NCBI GenBank assembly: GCA_934140285.1
Contig: CAKPBI010000009.1
Location: 19,343 to 83,342, forward strand
Reading direction: 5' to 3'
From: an uncultured Bacilli bacterium
Lineage (GTDB): Bacteria > Bacillota_I > Bacilli_A > ML615J-28 > CAG-313
DNA: 64,000 bases
The translations under genes were made by a program, and so were the position numbers. The notes under the pieces are model-generated. The model did not search any database. It saw only the letters and a program-made list of their open reading frames with translations, and was not told the origin of the DNA. The first letter of the stretch is position 1. Each line of letters starts with the position of its first letter. This document shows positions 14,929-23,651 of the stretch, one piece after another.

Positions 14929-17544
14929 ATGAAACAAAAAACATGTCAAGAATTATTAAATGAATTTGAAAGTTCAGCAACATTTGGTCTTTCAAGTAGT
15001 GATGCAGAAAAAAGATTACAGACTTATGGAAAAAACGTCATTGAAGGCAAAAAGAAAACACCTTTTATTATTAAGTTTCTATCTCAATTTGCTGACTTCT
15101 TAGTTATTATCTTAGCTATCGCCGCAGTTCTTCCTGTAATCATCGATACTAAGGGTTGGGTGGAAGATAAAGAATGGATTGAAACCATCATTATTGTGGT
15201 TGTTATTATTTCCAATGCACTTATTGGAGCTATCCAAGAAAATAACGCTGAAAAGTCTTTGGATGCATTAAAGAAACTAAGCACACCCCATTCCAAGGTC
15301 TTACGTGATGGTAAACTTGTAACCATTGAATCTGCTGATATTGTTCCTGGGGATATCTTCTATGTAGAAGCAGGTGACTTCATCCCAGCTGATGCGAGAA
15401 TCATCTCTTCTTCTAACTTAATGGTTGATGAAAGTGCTTTAACTGGTGAAAGTACCGCCGTAAATAAGAATGAAGATTTAATTACGGGAGAAATTCACGG
15501 AATTGGGGATATGAGTAACACTTTATTTTCTTCTACTTATGTTACTTATGGTAAAGCATATGCCATTACAACTAAAACCGGAATGAATACTGAAATTGGT
15601 AAGATTGCTAAAGCATTAATCGATACTACTGATGAGATTACTCCACTTCAACAAAAGTTAAATCAAATTGCTAAAGTAATTGGCATTATGTGTATTGCTA
15701 TTTGTGTTATCGTTTTTGTTTTGAAGTTAATCGAACAAACTGATGGCGGCGTTTTAGATGCTTTTAAGAATGCGATTGCTCTTGCGGTTGCCGCAATACC
15801 TGAGGGTTTAACCACGGTTGTTACGGTTGTTCTTGCCATTGGGGTCCAACGCCTTGCTAAACAAAAAGCTATCGTTAAAAAACTTCCTGCCGTTGAAACC
15901 TTAGGTTGTGCAAATATCATTTGCTCAGATAAAACCGGAACCCTAACCCAAAATAAAATGACAGTAATGAAACTATATCACACTGCCATTAAAGATATAA
16001 CTGATAATTTAAGTTTTGAAGAAGCTAAAATGCTTGAATTCTTTGCTCTTTGTACTGATGCCTCATATGAAGAAAAAGATGGAGTAACTAAATCCATTGG
16101 TGATCCTACTGAGGTTGCTCTTCTTATTGCGAGAGACAAGTATGTCAAAGAACCTACATACAGTAACTTAAAAAGAGTTGCTGATCTACCCTTTGATTCT
16201 GATCGAAAACTAATGACAACCATTTTCGCATATTCAGGAAAATACCTTGTAATTACCAAAGGAGCTCCTGATGTAGTTATTAGTCATTCTATTCCAACTA
16301 GTGAAACGAAAAAAGCAGGGCTTGCGAATAACGAAATGGCTGAATCAGCTTTAAGAGTTCTGGGTGTTGGTTACAAAATCATTGATTTCCTACCTCAAAA
16401 CCTAAATATTGAGGAAATTGAAAACAACTTAAACTTCCTAGGTTTAGTCGGAATGATTGACCCCGCAAGACCTGAAGTTAAAAAAGCTATCAAAGAAGCT
16501 AGTGATGCTGGTATTAGAACCATCATGATTACTGGTGACCACGTTTTAACCGCCAAAGCTATTGCTTTAGAACTTGGAATCTTAAAAGAAGGTACTACTG
16601 CTATCTCAAGCAAAGAGTTATCAAGTCTTAGTGATGAAGAATTGTTTAAAAATATTGAAAAATACTCCGTTTATGCGAGAGTTGCCCCCGAAGATAAAGT
16701 TAGAATCGTTAAAGCATGGCAACAAAAAGGAGCCATTGTTGCGATGACTGGAGATGGAGTTAATGACTCACCAGCCTTAAAGAAAGCTGATATTGGTTGT
16801 GCAATGGGTATTACTGGTACCGATGTTGCTAAAGAAGCAGCCGATGTAGTTTTAACCGATGATAACTTTTCAACCATTGTAACTGCTGTTAAAGAAGGTC
16901 GTGGAATCTACGCTAACATTCAAAAGGTTGTTCAATATCTATTATCAAGTAACATTGGTGAAGTTTTATGTATCTTCCTAGCTTCTGTCATCTCTTTAGT
17001 AAGTAGTTTATCATTTGGTACCCCTCTTGTTGCGACTCATCTATTATGGATTAACCTAATCACAGATAGTTTACCTGCCTTTGCTTTAGGTATGGAAAAA
17101 ACTGAAGATGACGTTATGAAAGAAAGCCCTCGAGATAAGAATGAACACTTCTTCGCTCATGGACTTGGATTTGACATTATTTGGCAAGGTATCATGATTG
17201 GTCTTCTTTCTCTTATATCTTATGCGATTGGTAATAACCACTCACATGAATTAGGTCAAACAATGGCCTTCATTACCCTATCAACATGTCAATTATTCCA
17301 TGCATTTAATATTAAGTCACATCATTCAATTTTTAATAAAAAGACTTTTAACAACTTCTATCTAATTATTGCTTTCGTATTAGGTCTTGCCCTACAAATC
17401 TTAATTTGTTACATTCCAGGCTTAAATAGTGCTTTTAACTTAATTGCTTTAGACATTAAATACTTATTAATTGCTATATCTTTAAGTTTCTTAACAGTAA
17501 TTATCATGGAAATTGTTAAACTATGTAGTCGTAAAAAACAATAA
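14929..17544 (+). CDS. P2-type cation ATPase, probable Mn2+/Ca2+ exporter
   Basis: The protein pumps a cation across the membrane at the cost of ATP. Motifs of a Ca2+-ATPase-like (type II) pump are complete: TGES in the actuator domain, AAIPEGLTTVV in transmembrane segment 4, the phosphorylation site SDKTGTLT (Asp at about 334), and GDGVNDSPALKKADIG. About ten membrane segments are visible, four of them in the C-terminal third. The 871 residues match the family. Start 14929 follows GGGAGG; the longer frame from 14869 overlaps the riboswitch terminator and is rejected. Control by a manganese riboswitch suggests Mn2+ export (YoaB-like), although the sequence class also transports Ca2+. Confidence 0.92.
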   Translation: MKQKTCQELLNEFESSATFGLSSSDAEKRLQTYGKNVIEGKKKTPFIIKFLSQFADFLVIILAIAAVLPVIIDTKGWVEDKEWIETIIIVVVIISNALIGAIQENNAEKSLDALKKLSTPHSKVLRDGKLVTIESADIVPGDIFYVEAGDFIPADARIISSSNLMVDESALTGESTAVNKNEDLITGEIHGIGDMSNTLFSSTYVTYGKAYAITTKTGMNTEIGKIAKALIDTTDEITPLQQKLNQIAKVIGIMCIAICVIVFVLKLIEQTDGGVLDAFKNAIALAVAAIPEGLTTVVTVVLAIGVQRLAKQKAIVKKLPAVETLGCANIICSDKTGTLTQNKMTVMKLYHTAIKDITDNLSFEEAKMLEFFALCTDASYEEKDGVTKSIGDPTEVALLIARDKYVKEPTYSNLKRVADLPFDSDRKLMTTIFAYSGKYLVITKGAPDVVISHSIPTSETKKAGLANNEMAESALRVLGVGYKIIDFLPQNLNIEEIENNLNFLGLVGMIDPARPEVKKAIKEASDAGIRTIMITGDHVLTAKAIALELGILKEGTTAISSKELSSLSDEELFKNIEKYSVYARVAPEDKVRIVKAWQQKGAIVAMTGDGVNDSPALKKADIGCAMGITGTDVAKEAADVVLTDDNFSTIVTAVKEGRGIYANIQKVVQYLLSSNIGEVLCIFLASVISLVSSLSFGTPLVATHLLWINLITDSLPAFALGMEKTEDDVMKESPRDKNEHFFAHGLGFDIIWQGIMIGLLSLISYAIGNNHSHELGQTMAFITLSTCQLFHAFNIKSHHSIFNKKTFNNFYLIIAFVLGLALQILICYIPGLNSAFNLIALDIKYLLIAISLSFLTVIIMEIVKLCSRKKQ

Positions 17545-17557
17545 CATTAAATAAAAA

Positions 17558-17608
17558 ACAAAGGTGTTTAGTATTACATCATAATAATGTAGTACTAGAC
17601 ACCTTTTT
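17558..17608. terminator. bidirectional terminator
   Basis: AAAGGTGTTTAGTA and TACTAGACACCTTTTT form a long stem with AT-rich loop. It has A-rich and T-rich flanks, so it can end both the ATPase (plus) and the unknown gene at 17648 (minus). Confidence 0.8.
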
Positions 17609-17647
17609 CATCATGTTTCTAGATAATTTTATCCTATTCTTAAATTA

Positions 17648-18169
17648 TCATAGATTTTTAATAACTAATTTATTATTTTGAACACAACATTCAAAAGCAT
17701 AATTAATTTTATCACTTTTATAAATCAATCTATATAAACAAGCATCTTCTAAGTGGGTATCATTTAGGATTTCTATTACAATACCTTTTTTATAAAAAGA
17801 TATGTAGAAATCACCATATGGTTTAATAATGATATTTTTAGGTTTTGTATTAAACAATATTGTATTAATAGCTTCTAATTGTTGGCTTAAATATGATTTT
17901 TCTATATTTGTTTGACTTCGATATTTTTTTACACTCATTTCTTTTCGATTTAAATCCAAATATAGATCATTAAAACTTAATAAGAGTTCATTATTACTTC
18001 TTATCCTAAAATTAGTTTCAATTTCAATTTTGATTTCTTCATTATCCCCTAAAAATAATAACTCAAATCTATTTTCAACTATACCTAATCCTCTTACAAA
18101 ATTAATTTTAGTAATCACCATATTTTTCAATAATTCTTTAAAATCTAAATTTTCATTCAACTCTTTCAT
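17648..18169 (-). CDS. unknown protein, 173 residues
   Basis: No family is recognised. The protein is acidic, mostly beta-strand-like, with no signal peptide or membrane segment, so it is probably cytoplasmic. AAGGAGAATAAC precedes ATG 18169. It follows another unknown gene (18371-18814) of similar character, both on the minus strand, behind a short gene remnant. That arrangement resembles the chain of immunity-type genes left behind polymorphic toxins. The similarity is positional only; neither protein was matched to an immunity family. Confidence 0.65.
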   Translation of the reverse strand: MKELNENLDFKELLKNMVITKINFVRGLGIVENRFELLFLGDNEEIKIEIETNFRIRSNNELLLSFNDLYLDLNRKEMSVKKYRSQTNIEKSYLSQQLEAINTILFNTKPKNIIIKPYGDFYISFYKKGIVIEILNDTHLEDACLYRLIYKSDKINYAFECCVQNNKLVIKNL

Positions 18170-18290
18170 GTTATTCTCCTTACCAACTAAAAAACAATTC
18201 TATAGTTATTTATTTTTATAATCTTAGTGCTCTAGATAAGAAAATTAATATCAATTCATAGATCACATAAAAACCAAGCGTACTATATCC

Positions 18291-18325
18291 AATTGCTATA
18301 AATGCATAAAAGAATTTACAGAATC
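18291..18325. repeat. solo ISL3 terminal-repeat relic
   Basis: AATTGCTATAAATGCATAAA with the following 15 bases matches 3021-3055 with four differences and resembles the ISL3 ends at 41238 and 41724. No transposase sequence is nearby. It lies between the two unknown genes, which suggests that an insertion sequence was once here. Confidence 0.55.
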
Positions 18326-18370
18326 GGCAAACTCACCTAGTTTTTTTACTTGTTAAAGTAATTTGCTAAT

Positions 18371-18814
18371 TTATTTTAAATCAATAATTACACCAATTAA
18401 TTTATTATTTTGGAAGGATGCATATTGACCTTTGCCAAACATAATAACTTCGTCACTATTAATATCACCTATGCTAATTCGTGATTTATCAATATCATAT
18501 TTAATTTTACCATTTAATAAATATTCTTTCATAGGTACTTCTTTTTCAAAATCATCTAGTTCAATTAATAATTCACCATTACTGAATTTTTCAATAACTA
18601 TATTTTCGTTTTTAGTTTTCTTATCGATTACTAGATAACCTTCACATGATACACATTTCTTTGAGTAAATATCAAAATTTAAGATAAATGAACGATCAGA
18701 TGTTAACGAAACTTGAAAATCAAAATACACTTCATCAGATCCAAAAGAGTTGTCAGCATGTTTTACCACGTAATTCGGATTATAATTATCACTTAATCTA
18801 TAAAATAGCTTCAT
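18371..18814 (-). CDS. unknown protein, 147 residues
   Basis: No family is recognised. The sequence is soluble and beta-rich with two Cys in KKCVSCEGY and no export signal. ATG 18814 has an excellent site, AGGAGGTAGGT. It begins 10 bp after the stop codons of a short remnant (18827-18949), so it was probably translated as the gene after that one. Possible immunity-like protein; this is inference from layout. Confidence 0.7.
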   Translation of the reverse strand: MKLFYRLSDNYNPNYVVKHADNSFGSDEVYFDFQVSLTSDRSFILNFDIYSKKCVSCEGYLVIDKKTKNENIVIEKFSNGELLIELDDFEKEVPMKEYLLNGKIKYDIDKSRISIGDINSDEVIMFGKGQYASFQNNKLIGVIIDLK

Positions 18815-18826
18815 ACCTACCTCCTA

Positions 18827-18949
18827 TTAAAATCCTGCGTGCAAGATAATTTGTTTACCAATATTTAATACTAATTTCCAAGTAGCTGGATGACTTCCAA
18901 CATTTCCAACACAATAAGAAACCCAACCAATTACTTGCAAAAATATCTC
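18827..18949 (-). pseudogene. 3' remnant of a larger protein, or a 37-residue small protein
   Basis: The minus strand encodes QVIGWVSYCVGNVGSHP continuing to KQIILHAGF and two stops (TAA TAG). An in-frame TAG lies just upstream, so at most a 37-residue product could be made, from a TTG at 18940 preceded by GGAG. The segment reads like the C-terminus of a secreted or Rhs-type toxin rather than a complete protein. It is followed at once by a gene with a strong ribosome binding site. I favour a truncated toxin tail, with low certainty. Confidence 0.45.
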
Positions 18950-19103
18950 CTAAAATACAATGTCTCACTTATATTTATATTTTATTATAATAAAAGTATA
19001 TCATAATTCTAAATAAAAATATATAATAGCGCAATTTTGTTCGAATCTAATTGTTTTAAAATTAATTAAATCTAATAATAAAAGTATATTAATTCGATAT
19101 AAT

Positions 19104-19139
19104 TAAAAAAAGAATACATTTTTACATGTATTCTTTTTG
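19104..19139. terminator. bidirectional terminator
   Basis: AAGAATACAT and ATGTATTCTT pair around TTTTAC, flanked by A- and T-runs. It ends the endonuclease gene on the minus strand. Confidence 0.75.
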
Positions 19140-19155
19140 TTAATTGTTTGTAGGA

Positions 19156-20214
19156 TTATCCCCAAATCATATTTGCAAATTCAGGATAATCAATAAATGG
19201 ATTACGATTACCTTGGATTTTTGCGATATAATTATTACGATTTACTTCTAGTTCACTTACTGGATCTAGTTTATTCCATTCTAATAGAAGTTTAAGAGAT
19301 TGTGCAATGCGTGGGAAATCATAACTATCAGCTTGTGAATATCTAGTCTTTAGATAGAAGATAATACGAGCAACATCACCTTTATATTCATCAGTTGGTG
19401 TATAGTATGATGAGCCGGTACCAAATTTTTGGTTTCCACGACTACTGTTTACTTTTGGATTACATGGACGAATGTGATGTAAATCAGCACCTGCTTGACT
19501 TGTTTTGAACCATCCAAGGCTTTGAGCCCATACATGTTCACGATTCCATATGTTCATATTGTCTGTTTTCTTAATTGATTCACCAGTATAGAATAGAATC
19601 ATATTATTTGAGTTTTTAGGGTCTTCATCTGCGTTTTGTAAGTATTTTTTACAATCAGCATAACTTGTAACCTTTTTATGAGTATCAGTTATAATAGTTC
19701 TTAAAGATTTTAAAAGTTCATTTCCTTTTTTTCCTTCTGCTGCTTTGTAATAAGGTGTTAGAACTGGATTTGGATCAGGATCTGGATCTGGGGTTACAGT
19801 TTCAGTTTTGATGGTTAGAGAAACAGCTTCTGTTTCCGTTGAATCTAAATATTTTGTACCATCACCTATCGCATAGGCTGAAACAGTATAATTTCCATCC
19901 TTTAAGTCTTTTTGATAAAATACATAAGTAGAATCAAACATTCCAAGTTTTTGTTGTTTTACAACTTCTTTTTTATCATTTCTGATTAATACCATATGGA
20001 ATGATGCATTTTCTACTACTTTATAAGTAATTTTTACTAAATCATTTAACACTTCAACCTTAAGGTTAGTTGGAACATCTAGTTTAACTTCTAAGGGATC
20101 ATCTATTTTTGGTTCATCGTCTTGACCAGGATTATTTGATTCAACACAACTTACAAAAGTAAAAATTAAACCAAAAATCACAAAAAGAAATAAAAATTTA
20201 ATTGTTTTTCTCAT
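19156..20214 (-). CDS. endonuclease I-family extracellular nuclease, lipoprotein
   Basis: The catalytic domain is an EndA/endonuclease I type non-specific nuclease of the His-Me finger class. NREHVWAQSLGW and ADLHHIRPCNPKVNSSRGN supply the metal-binding and catalytic His/Asn residues. The N-terminus is a signal peptide with lipobox FVSC, so the enzyme is tethered outside the cell. A fibronectin type III-like domain (about 40-140) and an Asp/Pro linker (DPDPDPNP) come before the nuclease. Likely roles are nucleic acid scavenging or biofilm DNA breakdown. GAGGTATTAAAC precedes the start. The gene stands alone with its own terminator. Confidence 0.92.
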   Translation of the reverse strand: MRKTIKFLFLFVIFGLIFTFVSCVESNNPGQDDEPKIDDPLEVKLDVPTNLKVEVLNDLVKITYKVVENASFHMVLIRNDKKEVVKQQKLGMFDSTYVFYQKDLKDGNYTVSAYAIGDGTKYLDSTETEAVSLTIKTETVTPDPDPDPNPVLTPYYKAAEGKKGNELLKSLRTIITDTHKKVTSYADCKKYLQNADEDPKNSNNMILFYTGESIKKTDNMNIWNREHVWAQSLGWFKTSQAGADLHHIRPCNPKVNSSRGNQKFGTGSSYYTPTDEYKGDVARIIFYLKTRYSQADSYDFPRIAQSLKLLLEWNKLDPVSELEVNRNNYIAKIQGNRNPFIDYPEFANMIWG

Positions 20215-20255
20215 GTTTAATACCTCAATTCAAAATACATTATACTCTTAAAAAA

Positions 20256-21128
20256 CTATTTTTGCAATAAATATACAAATTTTGTCATTGTATCTGGAAG
20301 TTTTGCTTCGATAGTTTGCTTGCTTTCGGTTAAAAAGTTATAAAAAGTAAGACTTAGGGAGTGGAGTAAAAGAGATTTACATTTGGTTTTACTTCCATAT
20401 TTAGTGTCACCAACAATTGGATGATCAATTGATGATAGATGAACTCTGATTTGATGAGTACGTCCCGTAAATAGTTTTACTTTTAAAAGAGAGTAATTCT
20501 TTAAGTAACTTACTACTTCATAATAAGTTTTCGCCGGTAAACCATTTTTAGTTACTACCATTTTGTTGTTTTGGTGACGGTCACTACCAATATTTGAGGT
20601 AATGTAACCACTAAGGTTGGTTTTTCCTTCCACTAAGCATTCATAGATTTTTTCTACTTCTTTATTTTCAAATTGATAGCTATAATATCCTAAGGATATA
20701 ATGTCTTTAGAAAACATCAAACATCCGGTAGTTTCTTGGTCTAAGCGATGAACAGGATAAACATTATGTTCATCATTCTTTTTTCTTAAATAGTTTACTA
20801 CCATGTTAGTAACGGTATTATCGATGTTTTTTTCACCATCACTATGGACAATAAAGCCAGCCGGTTTGTTAACAACAATAATATAGTCATCTTCATATAA
20901 AACAGAAATCGGAAAGTCATAGGCTTTTTGTTCTATTTGATAGTTAGAAAGATCAATCATTAAGTAATCACCATTGTTAAGAATGGAATCACGTTTTAAG
21001 ATATTTTCATTTACAAAGCAAAATTTATTATCAATTAAGTAGTTTATCTTTGATGATGCTAGATGCATTTTTTTTAAATATTGTTGTAGAGTTATTGTTT
21101 CTTTTATTTCTTTGATAAAATATCCCAT
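20256..21128 (-). CDS. RluA/RluD-family pseudouridine synthase
   Basis: The enzyme isomerises specific uridines to pseudouridine in rRNA or tRNA. The catalytic block VHRLDQETTGCLMFSKD contains the invariant Asp. An N-terminal S4-like segment, GRTHQIRVHLSSIDHPIVGD, and a terminal PLxxL-like end complete the RluA pattern. Start 21128 was chosen because GAGGTG lies upstream; a GTG at 21134 overlaps that site. The 290 residues match the family. The exact target base cannot be set from sequence, so no symbol is given. Confidence 0.92.
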   Translation of the reverse strand: MGYFIKEIKETITLQQYLKKMHLASSKINYLIDNKFCFVNENILKRDSILNNGDYLMIDLSNYQIEQKAYDFPISVLYEDDYIIVVNKPAGFIVHSDGEKNIDNTVTNMVVNYLRKKNDEHNVYPVHRLDQETTGCLMFSKDIISLGYYSYQFENKEVEKIYECLVEGKTNLSGYITSNIGSDRHQNNKMVVTKNGLPAKTYYEVVSYLKNYSLLKVKLFTGRTHQIRVHLSSIDHPIVGDTKYGSKTKCKSLLLHSLSLTFYNFLTESKQTIEAKLPDTMTKFVYLLQK

Positions 21129-21137
21129 ATACACCTC

Positions 21138-21160
21138 AAAAAAAGGGGGAATCCCCCCCT
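21138..21160 (-). terminator. intrinsic terminator
   Basis: GGGGGGATTCCCCC followed by TTTTTTT on the minus strand ends the SpoIIIAH-like gene just after its stop and lies just before the pseudouridine synthase. Confidence 0.8.
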
Positions 21161-21162
21161 AA

Positions 21163-21663
21163 TTAATTATTTGATAGTTCTGTAATGCTTTTGAAATTAA
21201 CTACAACATTAGTTGTATCTTCAAAAGATTTCATAACTTCACCAATGATTTCAACTACGACATCTGCATTTTCTTCATCCGCAACGATGATGACTTCTAC
21301 TCCATCTTTTGTTGCATGGACAAAGGCATCTTGGTAGCCTAAGTTCATAATGGTAAGTTCTAACAAAACTTCTTTTTCTGTCAGATCAGAAATTGATTGC
21401 TTTTTGTTAAGTGCTTCTTCTTTTTGTAATACTGTTGTATCAGCACTAGCGATAATTGTATCAAGGGATGCAACTTCTAGGCTTCTTTCCTCACGTACTG
21501 AATCACGTAAAGAAGTTAAAGCTGCAACTCTTGTTGAAATTACTGGTGCATCTGTTGGATTATTGTTATCTTTATCAACCTTGTTTAAAGGTGACTTAAT
21601 GTACCACACCGCAAGCATTACAACTAATGTTAAAAAGATTAAAGCAAATTGATTTTTCTTCAT
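21163..21663 (-). CDS. SpoIIIAH-like protein
   Basis: SpoIIIAH is a mother-cell membrane protein that pairs with SpoIIQ across the spore septum. This 166-residue protein has the same plan: a single N-terminal membrane segment (residues 6-24), a Ser/Arg/Glu-rich helical stretch with STRVAALTSLRDSVREERS, and a YscJ/FliF-like C-terminal domain containing DAFVHATKDGVEVIIVAD. The rest of the spoIIIA operon is not here. AGGGGG precedes the start. In poorly sporulating or non-sporulating Bacilli-like lineages this gene is sometimes kept alone, so sporulation cannot be concluded from it. It is co-directional with the membrane protein at 21723. Confidence 0.85.
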   Translation of the reverse strand: MKKNQFALIFLTLVVMLAVWYIKSPLNKVDKDNNNPTDAPVISTRVAALTSLRDSVREERSLEVASLDTIIASADTTVLQKEEALNKKQSISDLTEKEVLLELTIMNLGYQDAFVHATKDGVEVIIVADEENADVVVEIIGEVMKSFEDTTNVVVNFKSITELSNN

Positions 21664-21722
21664 ATCTATCCCCCTAATATCACTTAAATATATGATGGAG
21701 ATAAATAAATTATGAATAAATT

Positions 21723-23528
21723 TTATCCAATTTGTGAAGATTGATGTTCAGATACAGGCTTAAATTTAACTGGTTCCGGATTATCGTTATTATTTGGGGT
21801 ATTAGAATCATCCGTTGGGGTATTATAAGCAGGATCGGTATTAATTCTAAAGGTTACAAAAATGAAATACCATGATTGAATGAACATCAAGATTAAAGCA
21901 AGACGATCAAATGATACAAAGAAACCAACAATGAAACTTACAAGACCAGTTATCGCATAAGCAATAGAACCAATCGCATAATATTGACGGTATCTCTTCA
22001 TCACAAGTTTTCTTGACATTAGCCATACCACAAGAGTTAGAATTAGTGGGAATATAATAAAGATTCCAAATGCAAGCATCGCATATACTAATTCATAGTT
22101 AGCCGCGTCAATCGCAATCATTCTATCAACAGCTTTTTGTAAGAAAATGTTTAAATTACCATAAAGTAGTTTAATAGAAAATTCATCACTAATGAAATCA
22201 TTGTATGAGTAGCTTCTTGAATGGGTAGTGTAAACTGCTTCATAGAAGTTTGGAAGATGACGGTTTGCAGGTTTAATTGTTAAAAGGTCACCCATATTAA
22301 TACGACTACGAAGTTCTTCATTCGTATTAAAGTCTTCGATGTTAAACTTATCATCTTGTCCGACTTTTCTTGTCCATTTAGTAGTATCAAATTCACCATA
22401 CTCGTTATATTCAATTTCATCGGCACTATTAGGTAGGTAGTATACTTTGTCATTTATAGTACTTGATGTTTCAAAGATACTAGCGTTTTTGTAATCTAGT
22501 TGTTTATAAACTCCTGATTCATTCTTTTGAGCAAGATCATAAACATAGAAGAAACGTTCCGATGTAAAGACACAAAGAATATAGGTAGTATCTTTTTGTC
22601 TTTCTTGCTTGGAGTATCCTTCGTAATCAAAGTAAGTAAGACGCCAATCTTCTTTATTTTCACTCTTTAGATTGAGTTTTGGATCAATGACAACAGTTAA
22701 ATCGACAAATTTATTGTTTTCATCATCCATTACTTTATGGTAGATACCATATTTTTTAAAGTAACTATCGATATAATAGTCAACATTATTGCTTTCTACG
22801 ACACTCTTGTACTTTGGAAGACCTAAAGTTAAGGCCTCATTCATCTTATTGATGAAAGTAACTAAATCAACTTTGGTTAATCTTCTTAAGTTACTTAACG
22901 CAAGACTACATTTAGTATTATAATCAGAAATAGTCGTAAATTCTTGTAATACATCTTTTAGTGATGATTCAAGAGTATAAGTATTAGTAAAGGTTCCCAT
23001 ATGATAATATAAGGTATCTTTACCGAAATAAAGCATTAAGGTATCAGCTTTAGCGTTTGTTTGGTAGTCAATAAGGTTTTGAAGGCACTTCTTGATGATG
23101 GTAGTTTCATCTTTTGATGGATCTTCTTTATTTAAAAATTCTTCATCAAGAGAGTCCATAAAGGCCATATATAAATCTAGGCTTGATGAATCACCGGTAT
23201 ATTTAATGGTAATTAGTTTATCATAGGATGTAAGGTCATCACTAGATGGATCAAGACTAACCCCATTGTCACTGGTGATTTCGAGATTTTGCATTCTAAA
23301 TGTTTTGTTAGGCTTATCACTATTATAGTATCCACTTAAAGATTCTTGGAACTCGGTTCTACCCATTTCTTGTTTAACATATTTTTCGGATACCATGAAC
23401 TGAGAGCCAATCGCTAAGAACATTCCCACTAAATAAATTAATAAGGCAAGAATGAAATGCATATTACGATATTTAGCCATTCTTCTTGGTAAGATTAGTG
23501 ATAAAATAAAATCTTTTACTTTTTTCAT
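21723..23528 (-). CDS. polytopic membrane protein of unknown function (possibly DUF1189-like)
   Basis: The 601-residue protein has one membrane segment near residues 25-45, a ~400-residue mostly polar region that should face outside, and about four membrane segments between 475 and 575. The C-terminal tail is rich in Asn, Pro and Asp (TPTDDSNTPNNNDNPEP). The N-terminal pattern FILSLILPRRMAKYR resembles the start of DUF1189 membrane proteins, but the large external insert is unusual and the match is weak. AAGGGGAAAG precedes ATG 23528. It lies 59 bp before the SpoIIIAH-like gene and is likely co-transcribed with it. Confidence 0.7.
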   Translation of the reverse strand: MKKVKDFILSLILPRRMAKYRNMHFILALLIYLVGMFLAIGSQFMVSEKYVKQEMGRTEFQESLSGYYNSDKPNKTFRMQNLEITSDNGVSLDPSSDDLTSYDKLITIKYTGDSSSLDLYMAFMDSLDEEFLNKEDPSKDETTIIKKCLQNLIDYQTNAKADTLMLYFGKDTLYYHMGTFTNTYTLESSLKDVLQEFTTISDYNTKCSLALSNLRRLTKVDLVTFINKMNEALTLGLPKYKSVVESNNVDYYIDSYFKKYGIYHKVMDDENNKFVDLTVVIDPKLNLKSENKEDWRLTYFDYEGYSKQERQKDTTYILCVFTSERFFYVYDLAQKNESGVYKQLDYKNASIFETSSTINDKVYYLPNSADEIEYNEYGEFDTTKWTRKVGQDDKFNIEDFNTNEELRSRINMGDLLTIKPANRHLPNFYEAVYTTHSRSYSYNDFISDEFSIKLLYGNLNIFLQKAVDRMIAIDAANYELVYAMLAFGIFIIFPLILTLVVWLMSRKLVMKRYRQYYAIGSIAYAITGLVSFIVGFFVSFDRLALILMFIQSWYFIFVTFRINTDPAYNTPTDDSNTPNNNDNPEPVKFKPVSEHQSSQIG

Positions 23529-23617
23529 TGCTTTCCCCTTTTGTTTTTTTTAATTATTTAATATTATACCATATTTTTTTTGTTTTTTAAAGAAAAAAGG
23601 CTTAAAGAGAAACTTAC

Positions 23618-23645
23618 CAAAAAAAAGGAGTAAGCACTCCTCTTT
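23618..23645 (-). terminator. intrinsic terminator of the rel-dtd operon
   Basis: AGGAGT and ACTCCT pair around GCTT on the minus strand and are followed by UUUUUUU. Confidence 0.75.
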
Positions 23646-23651
23646 ACTTGG

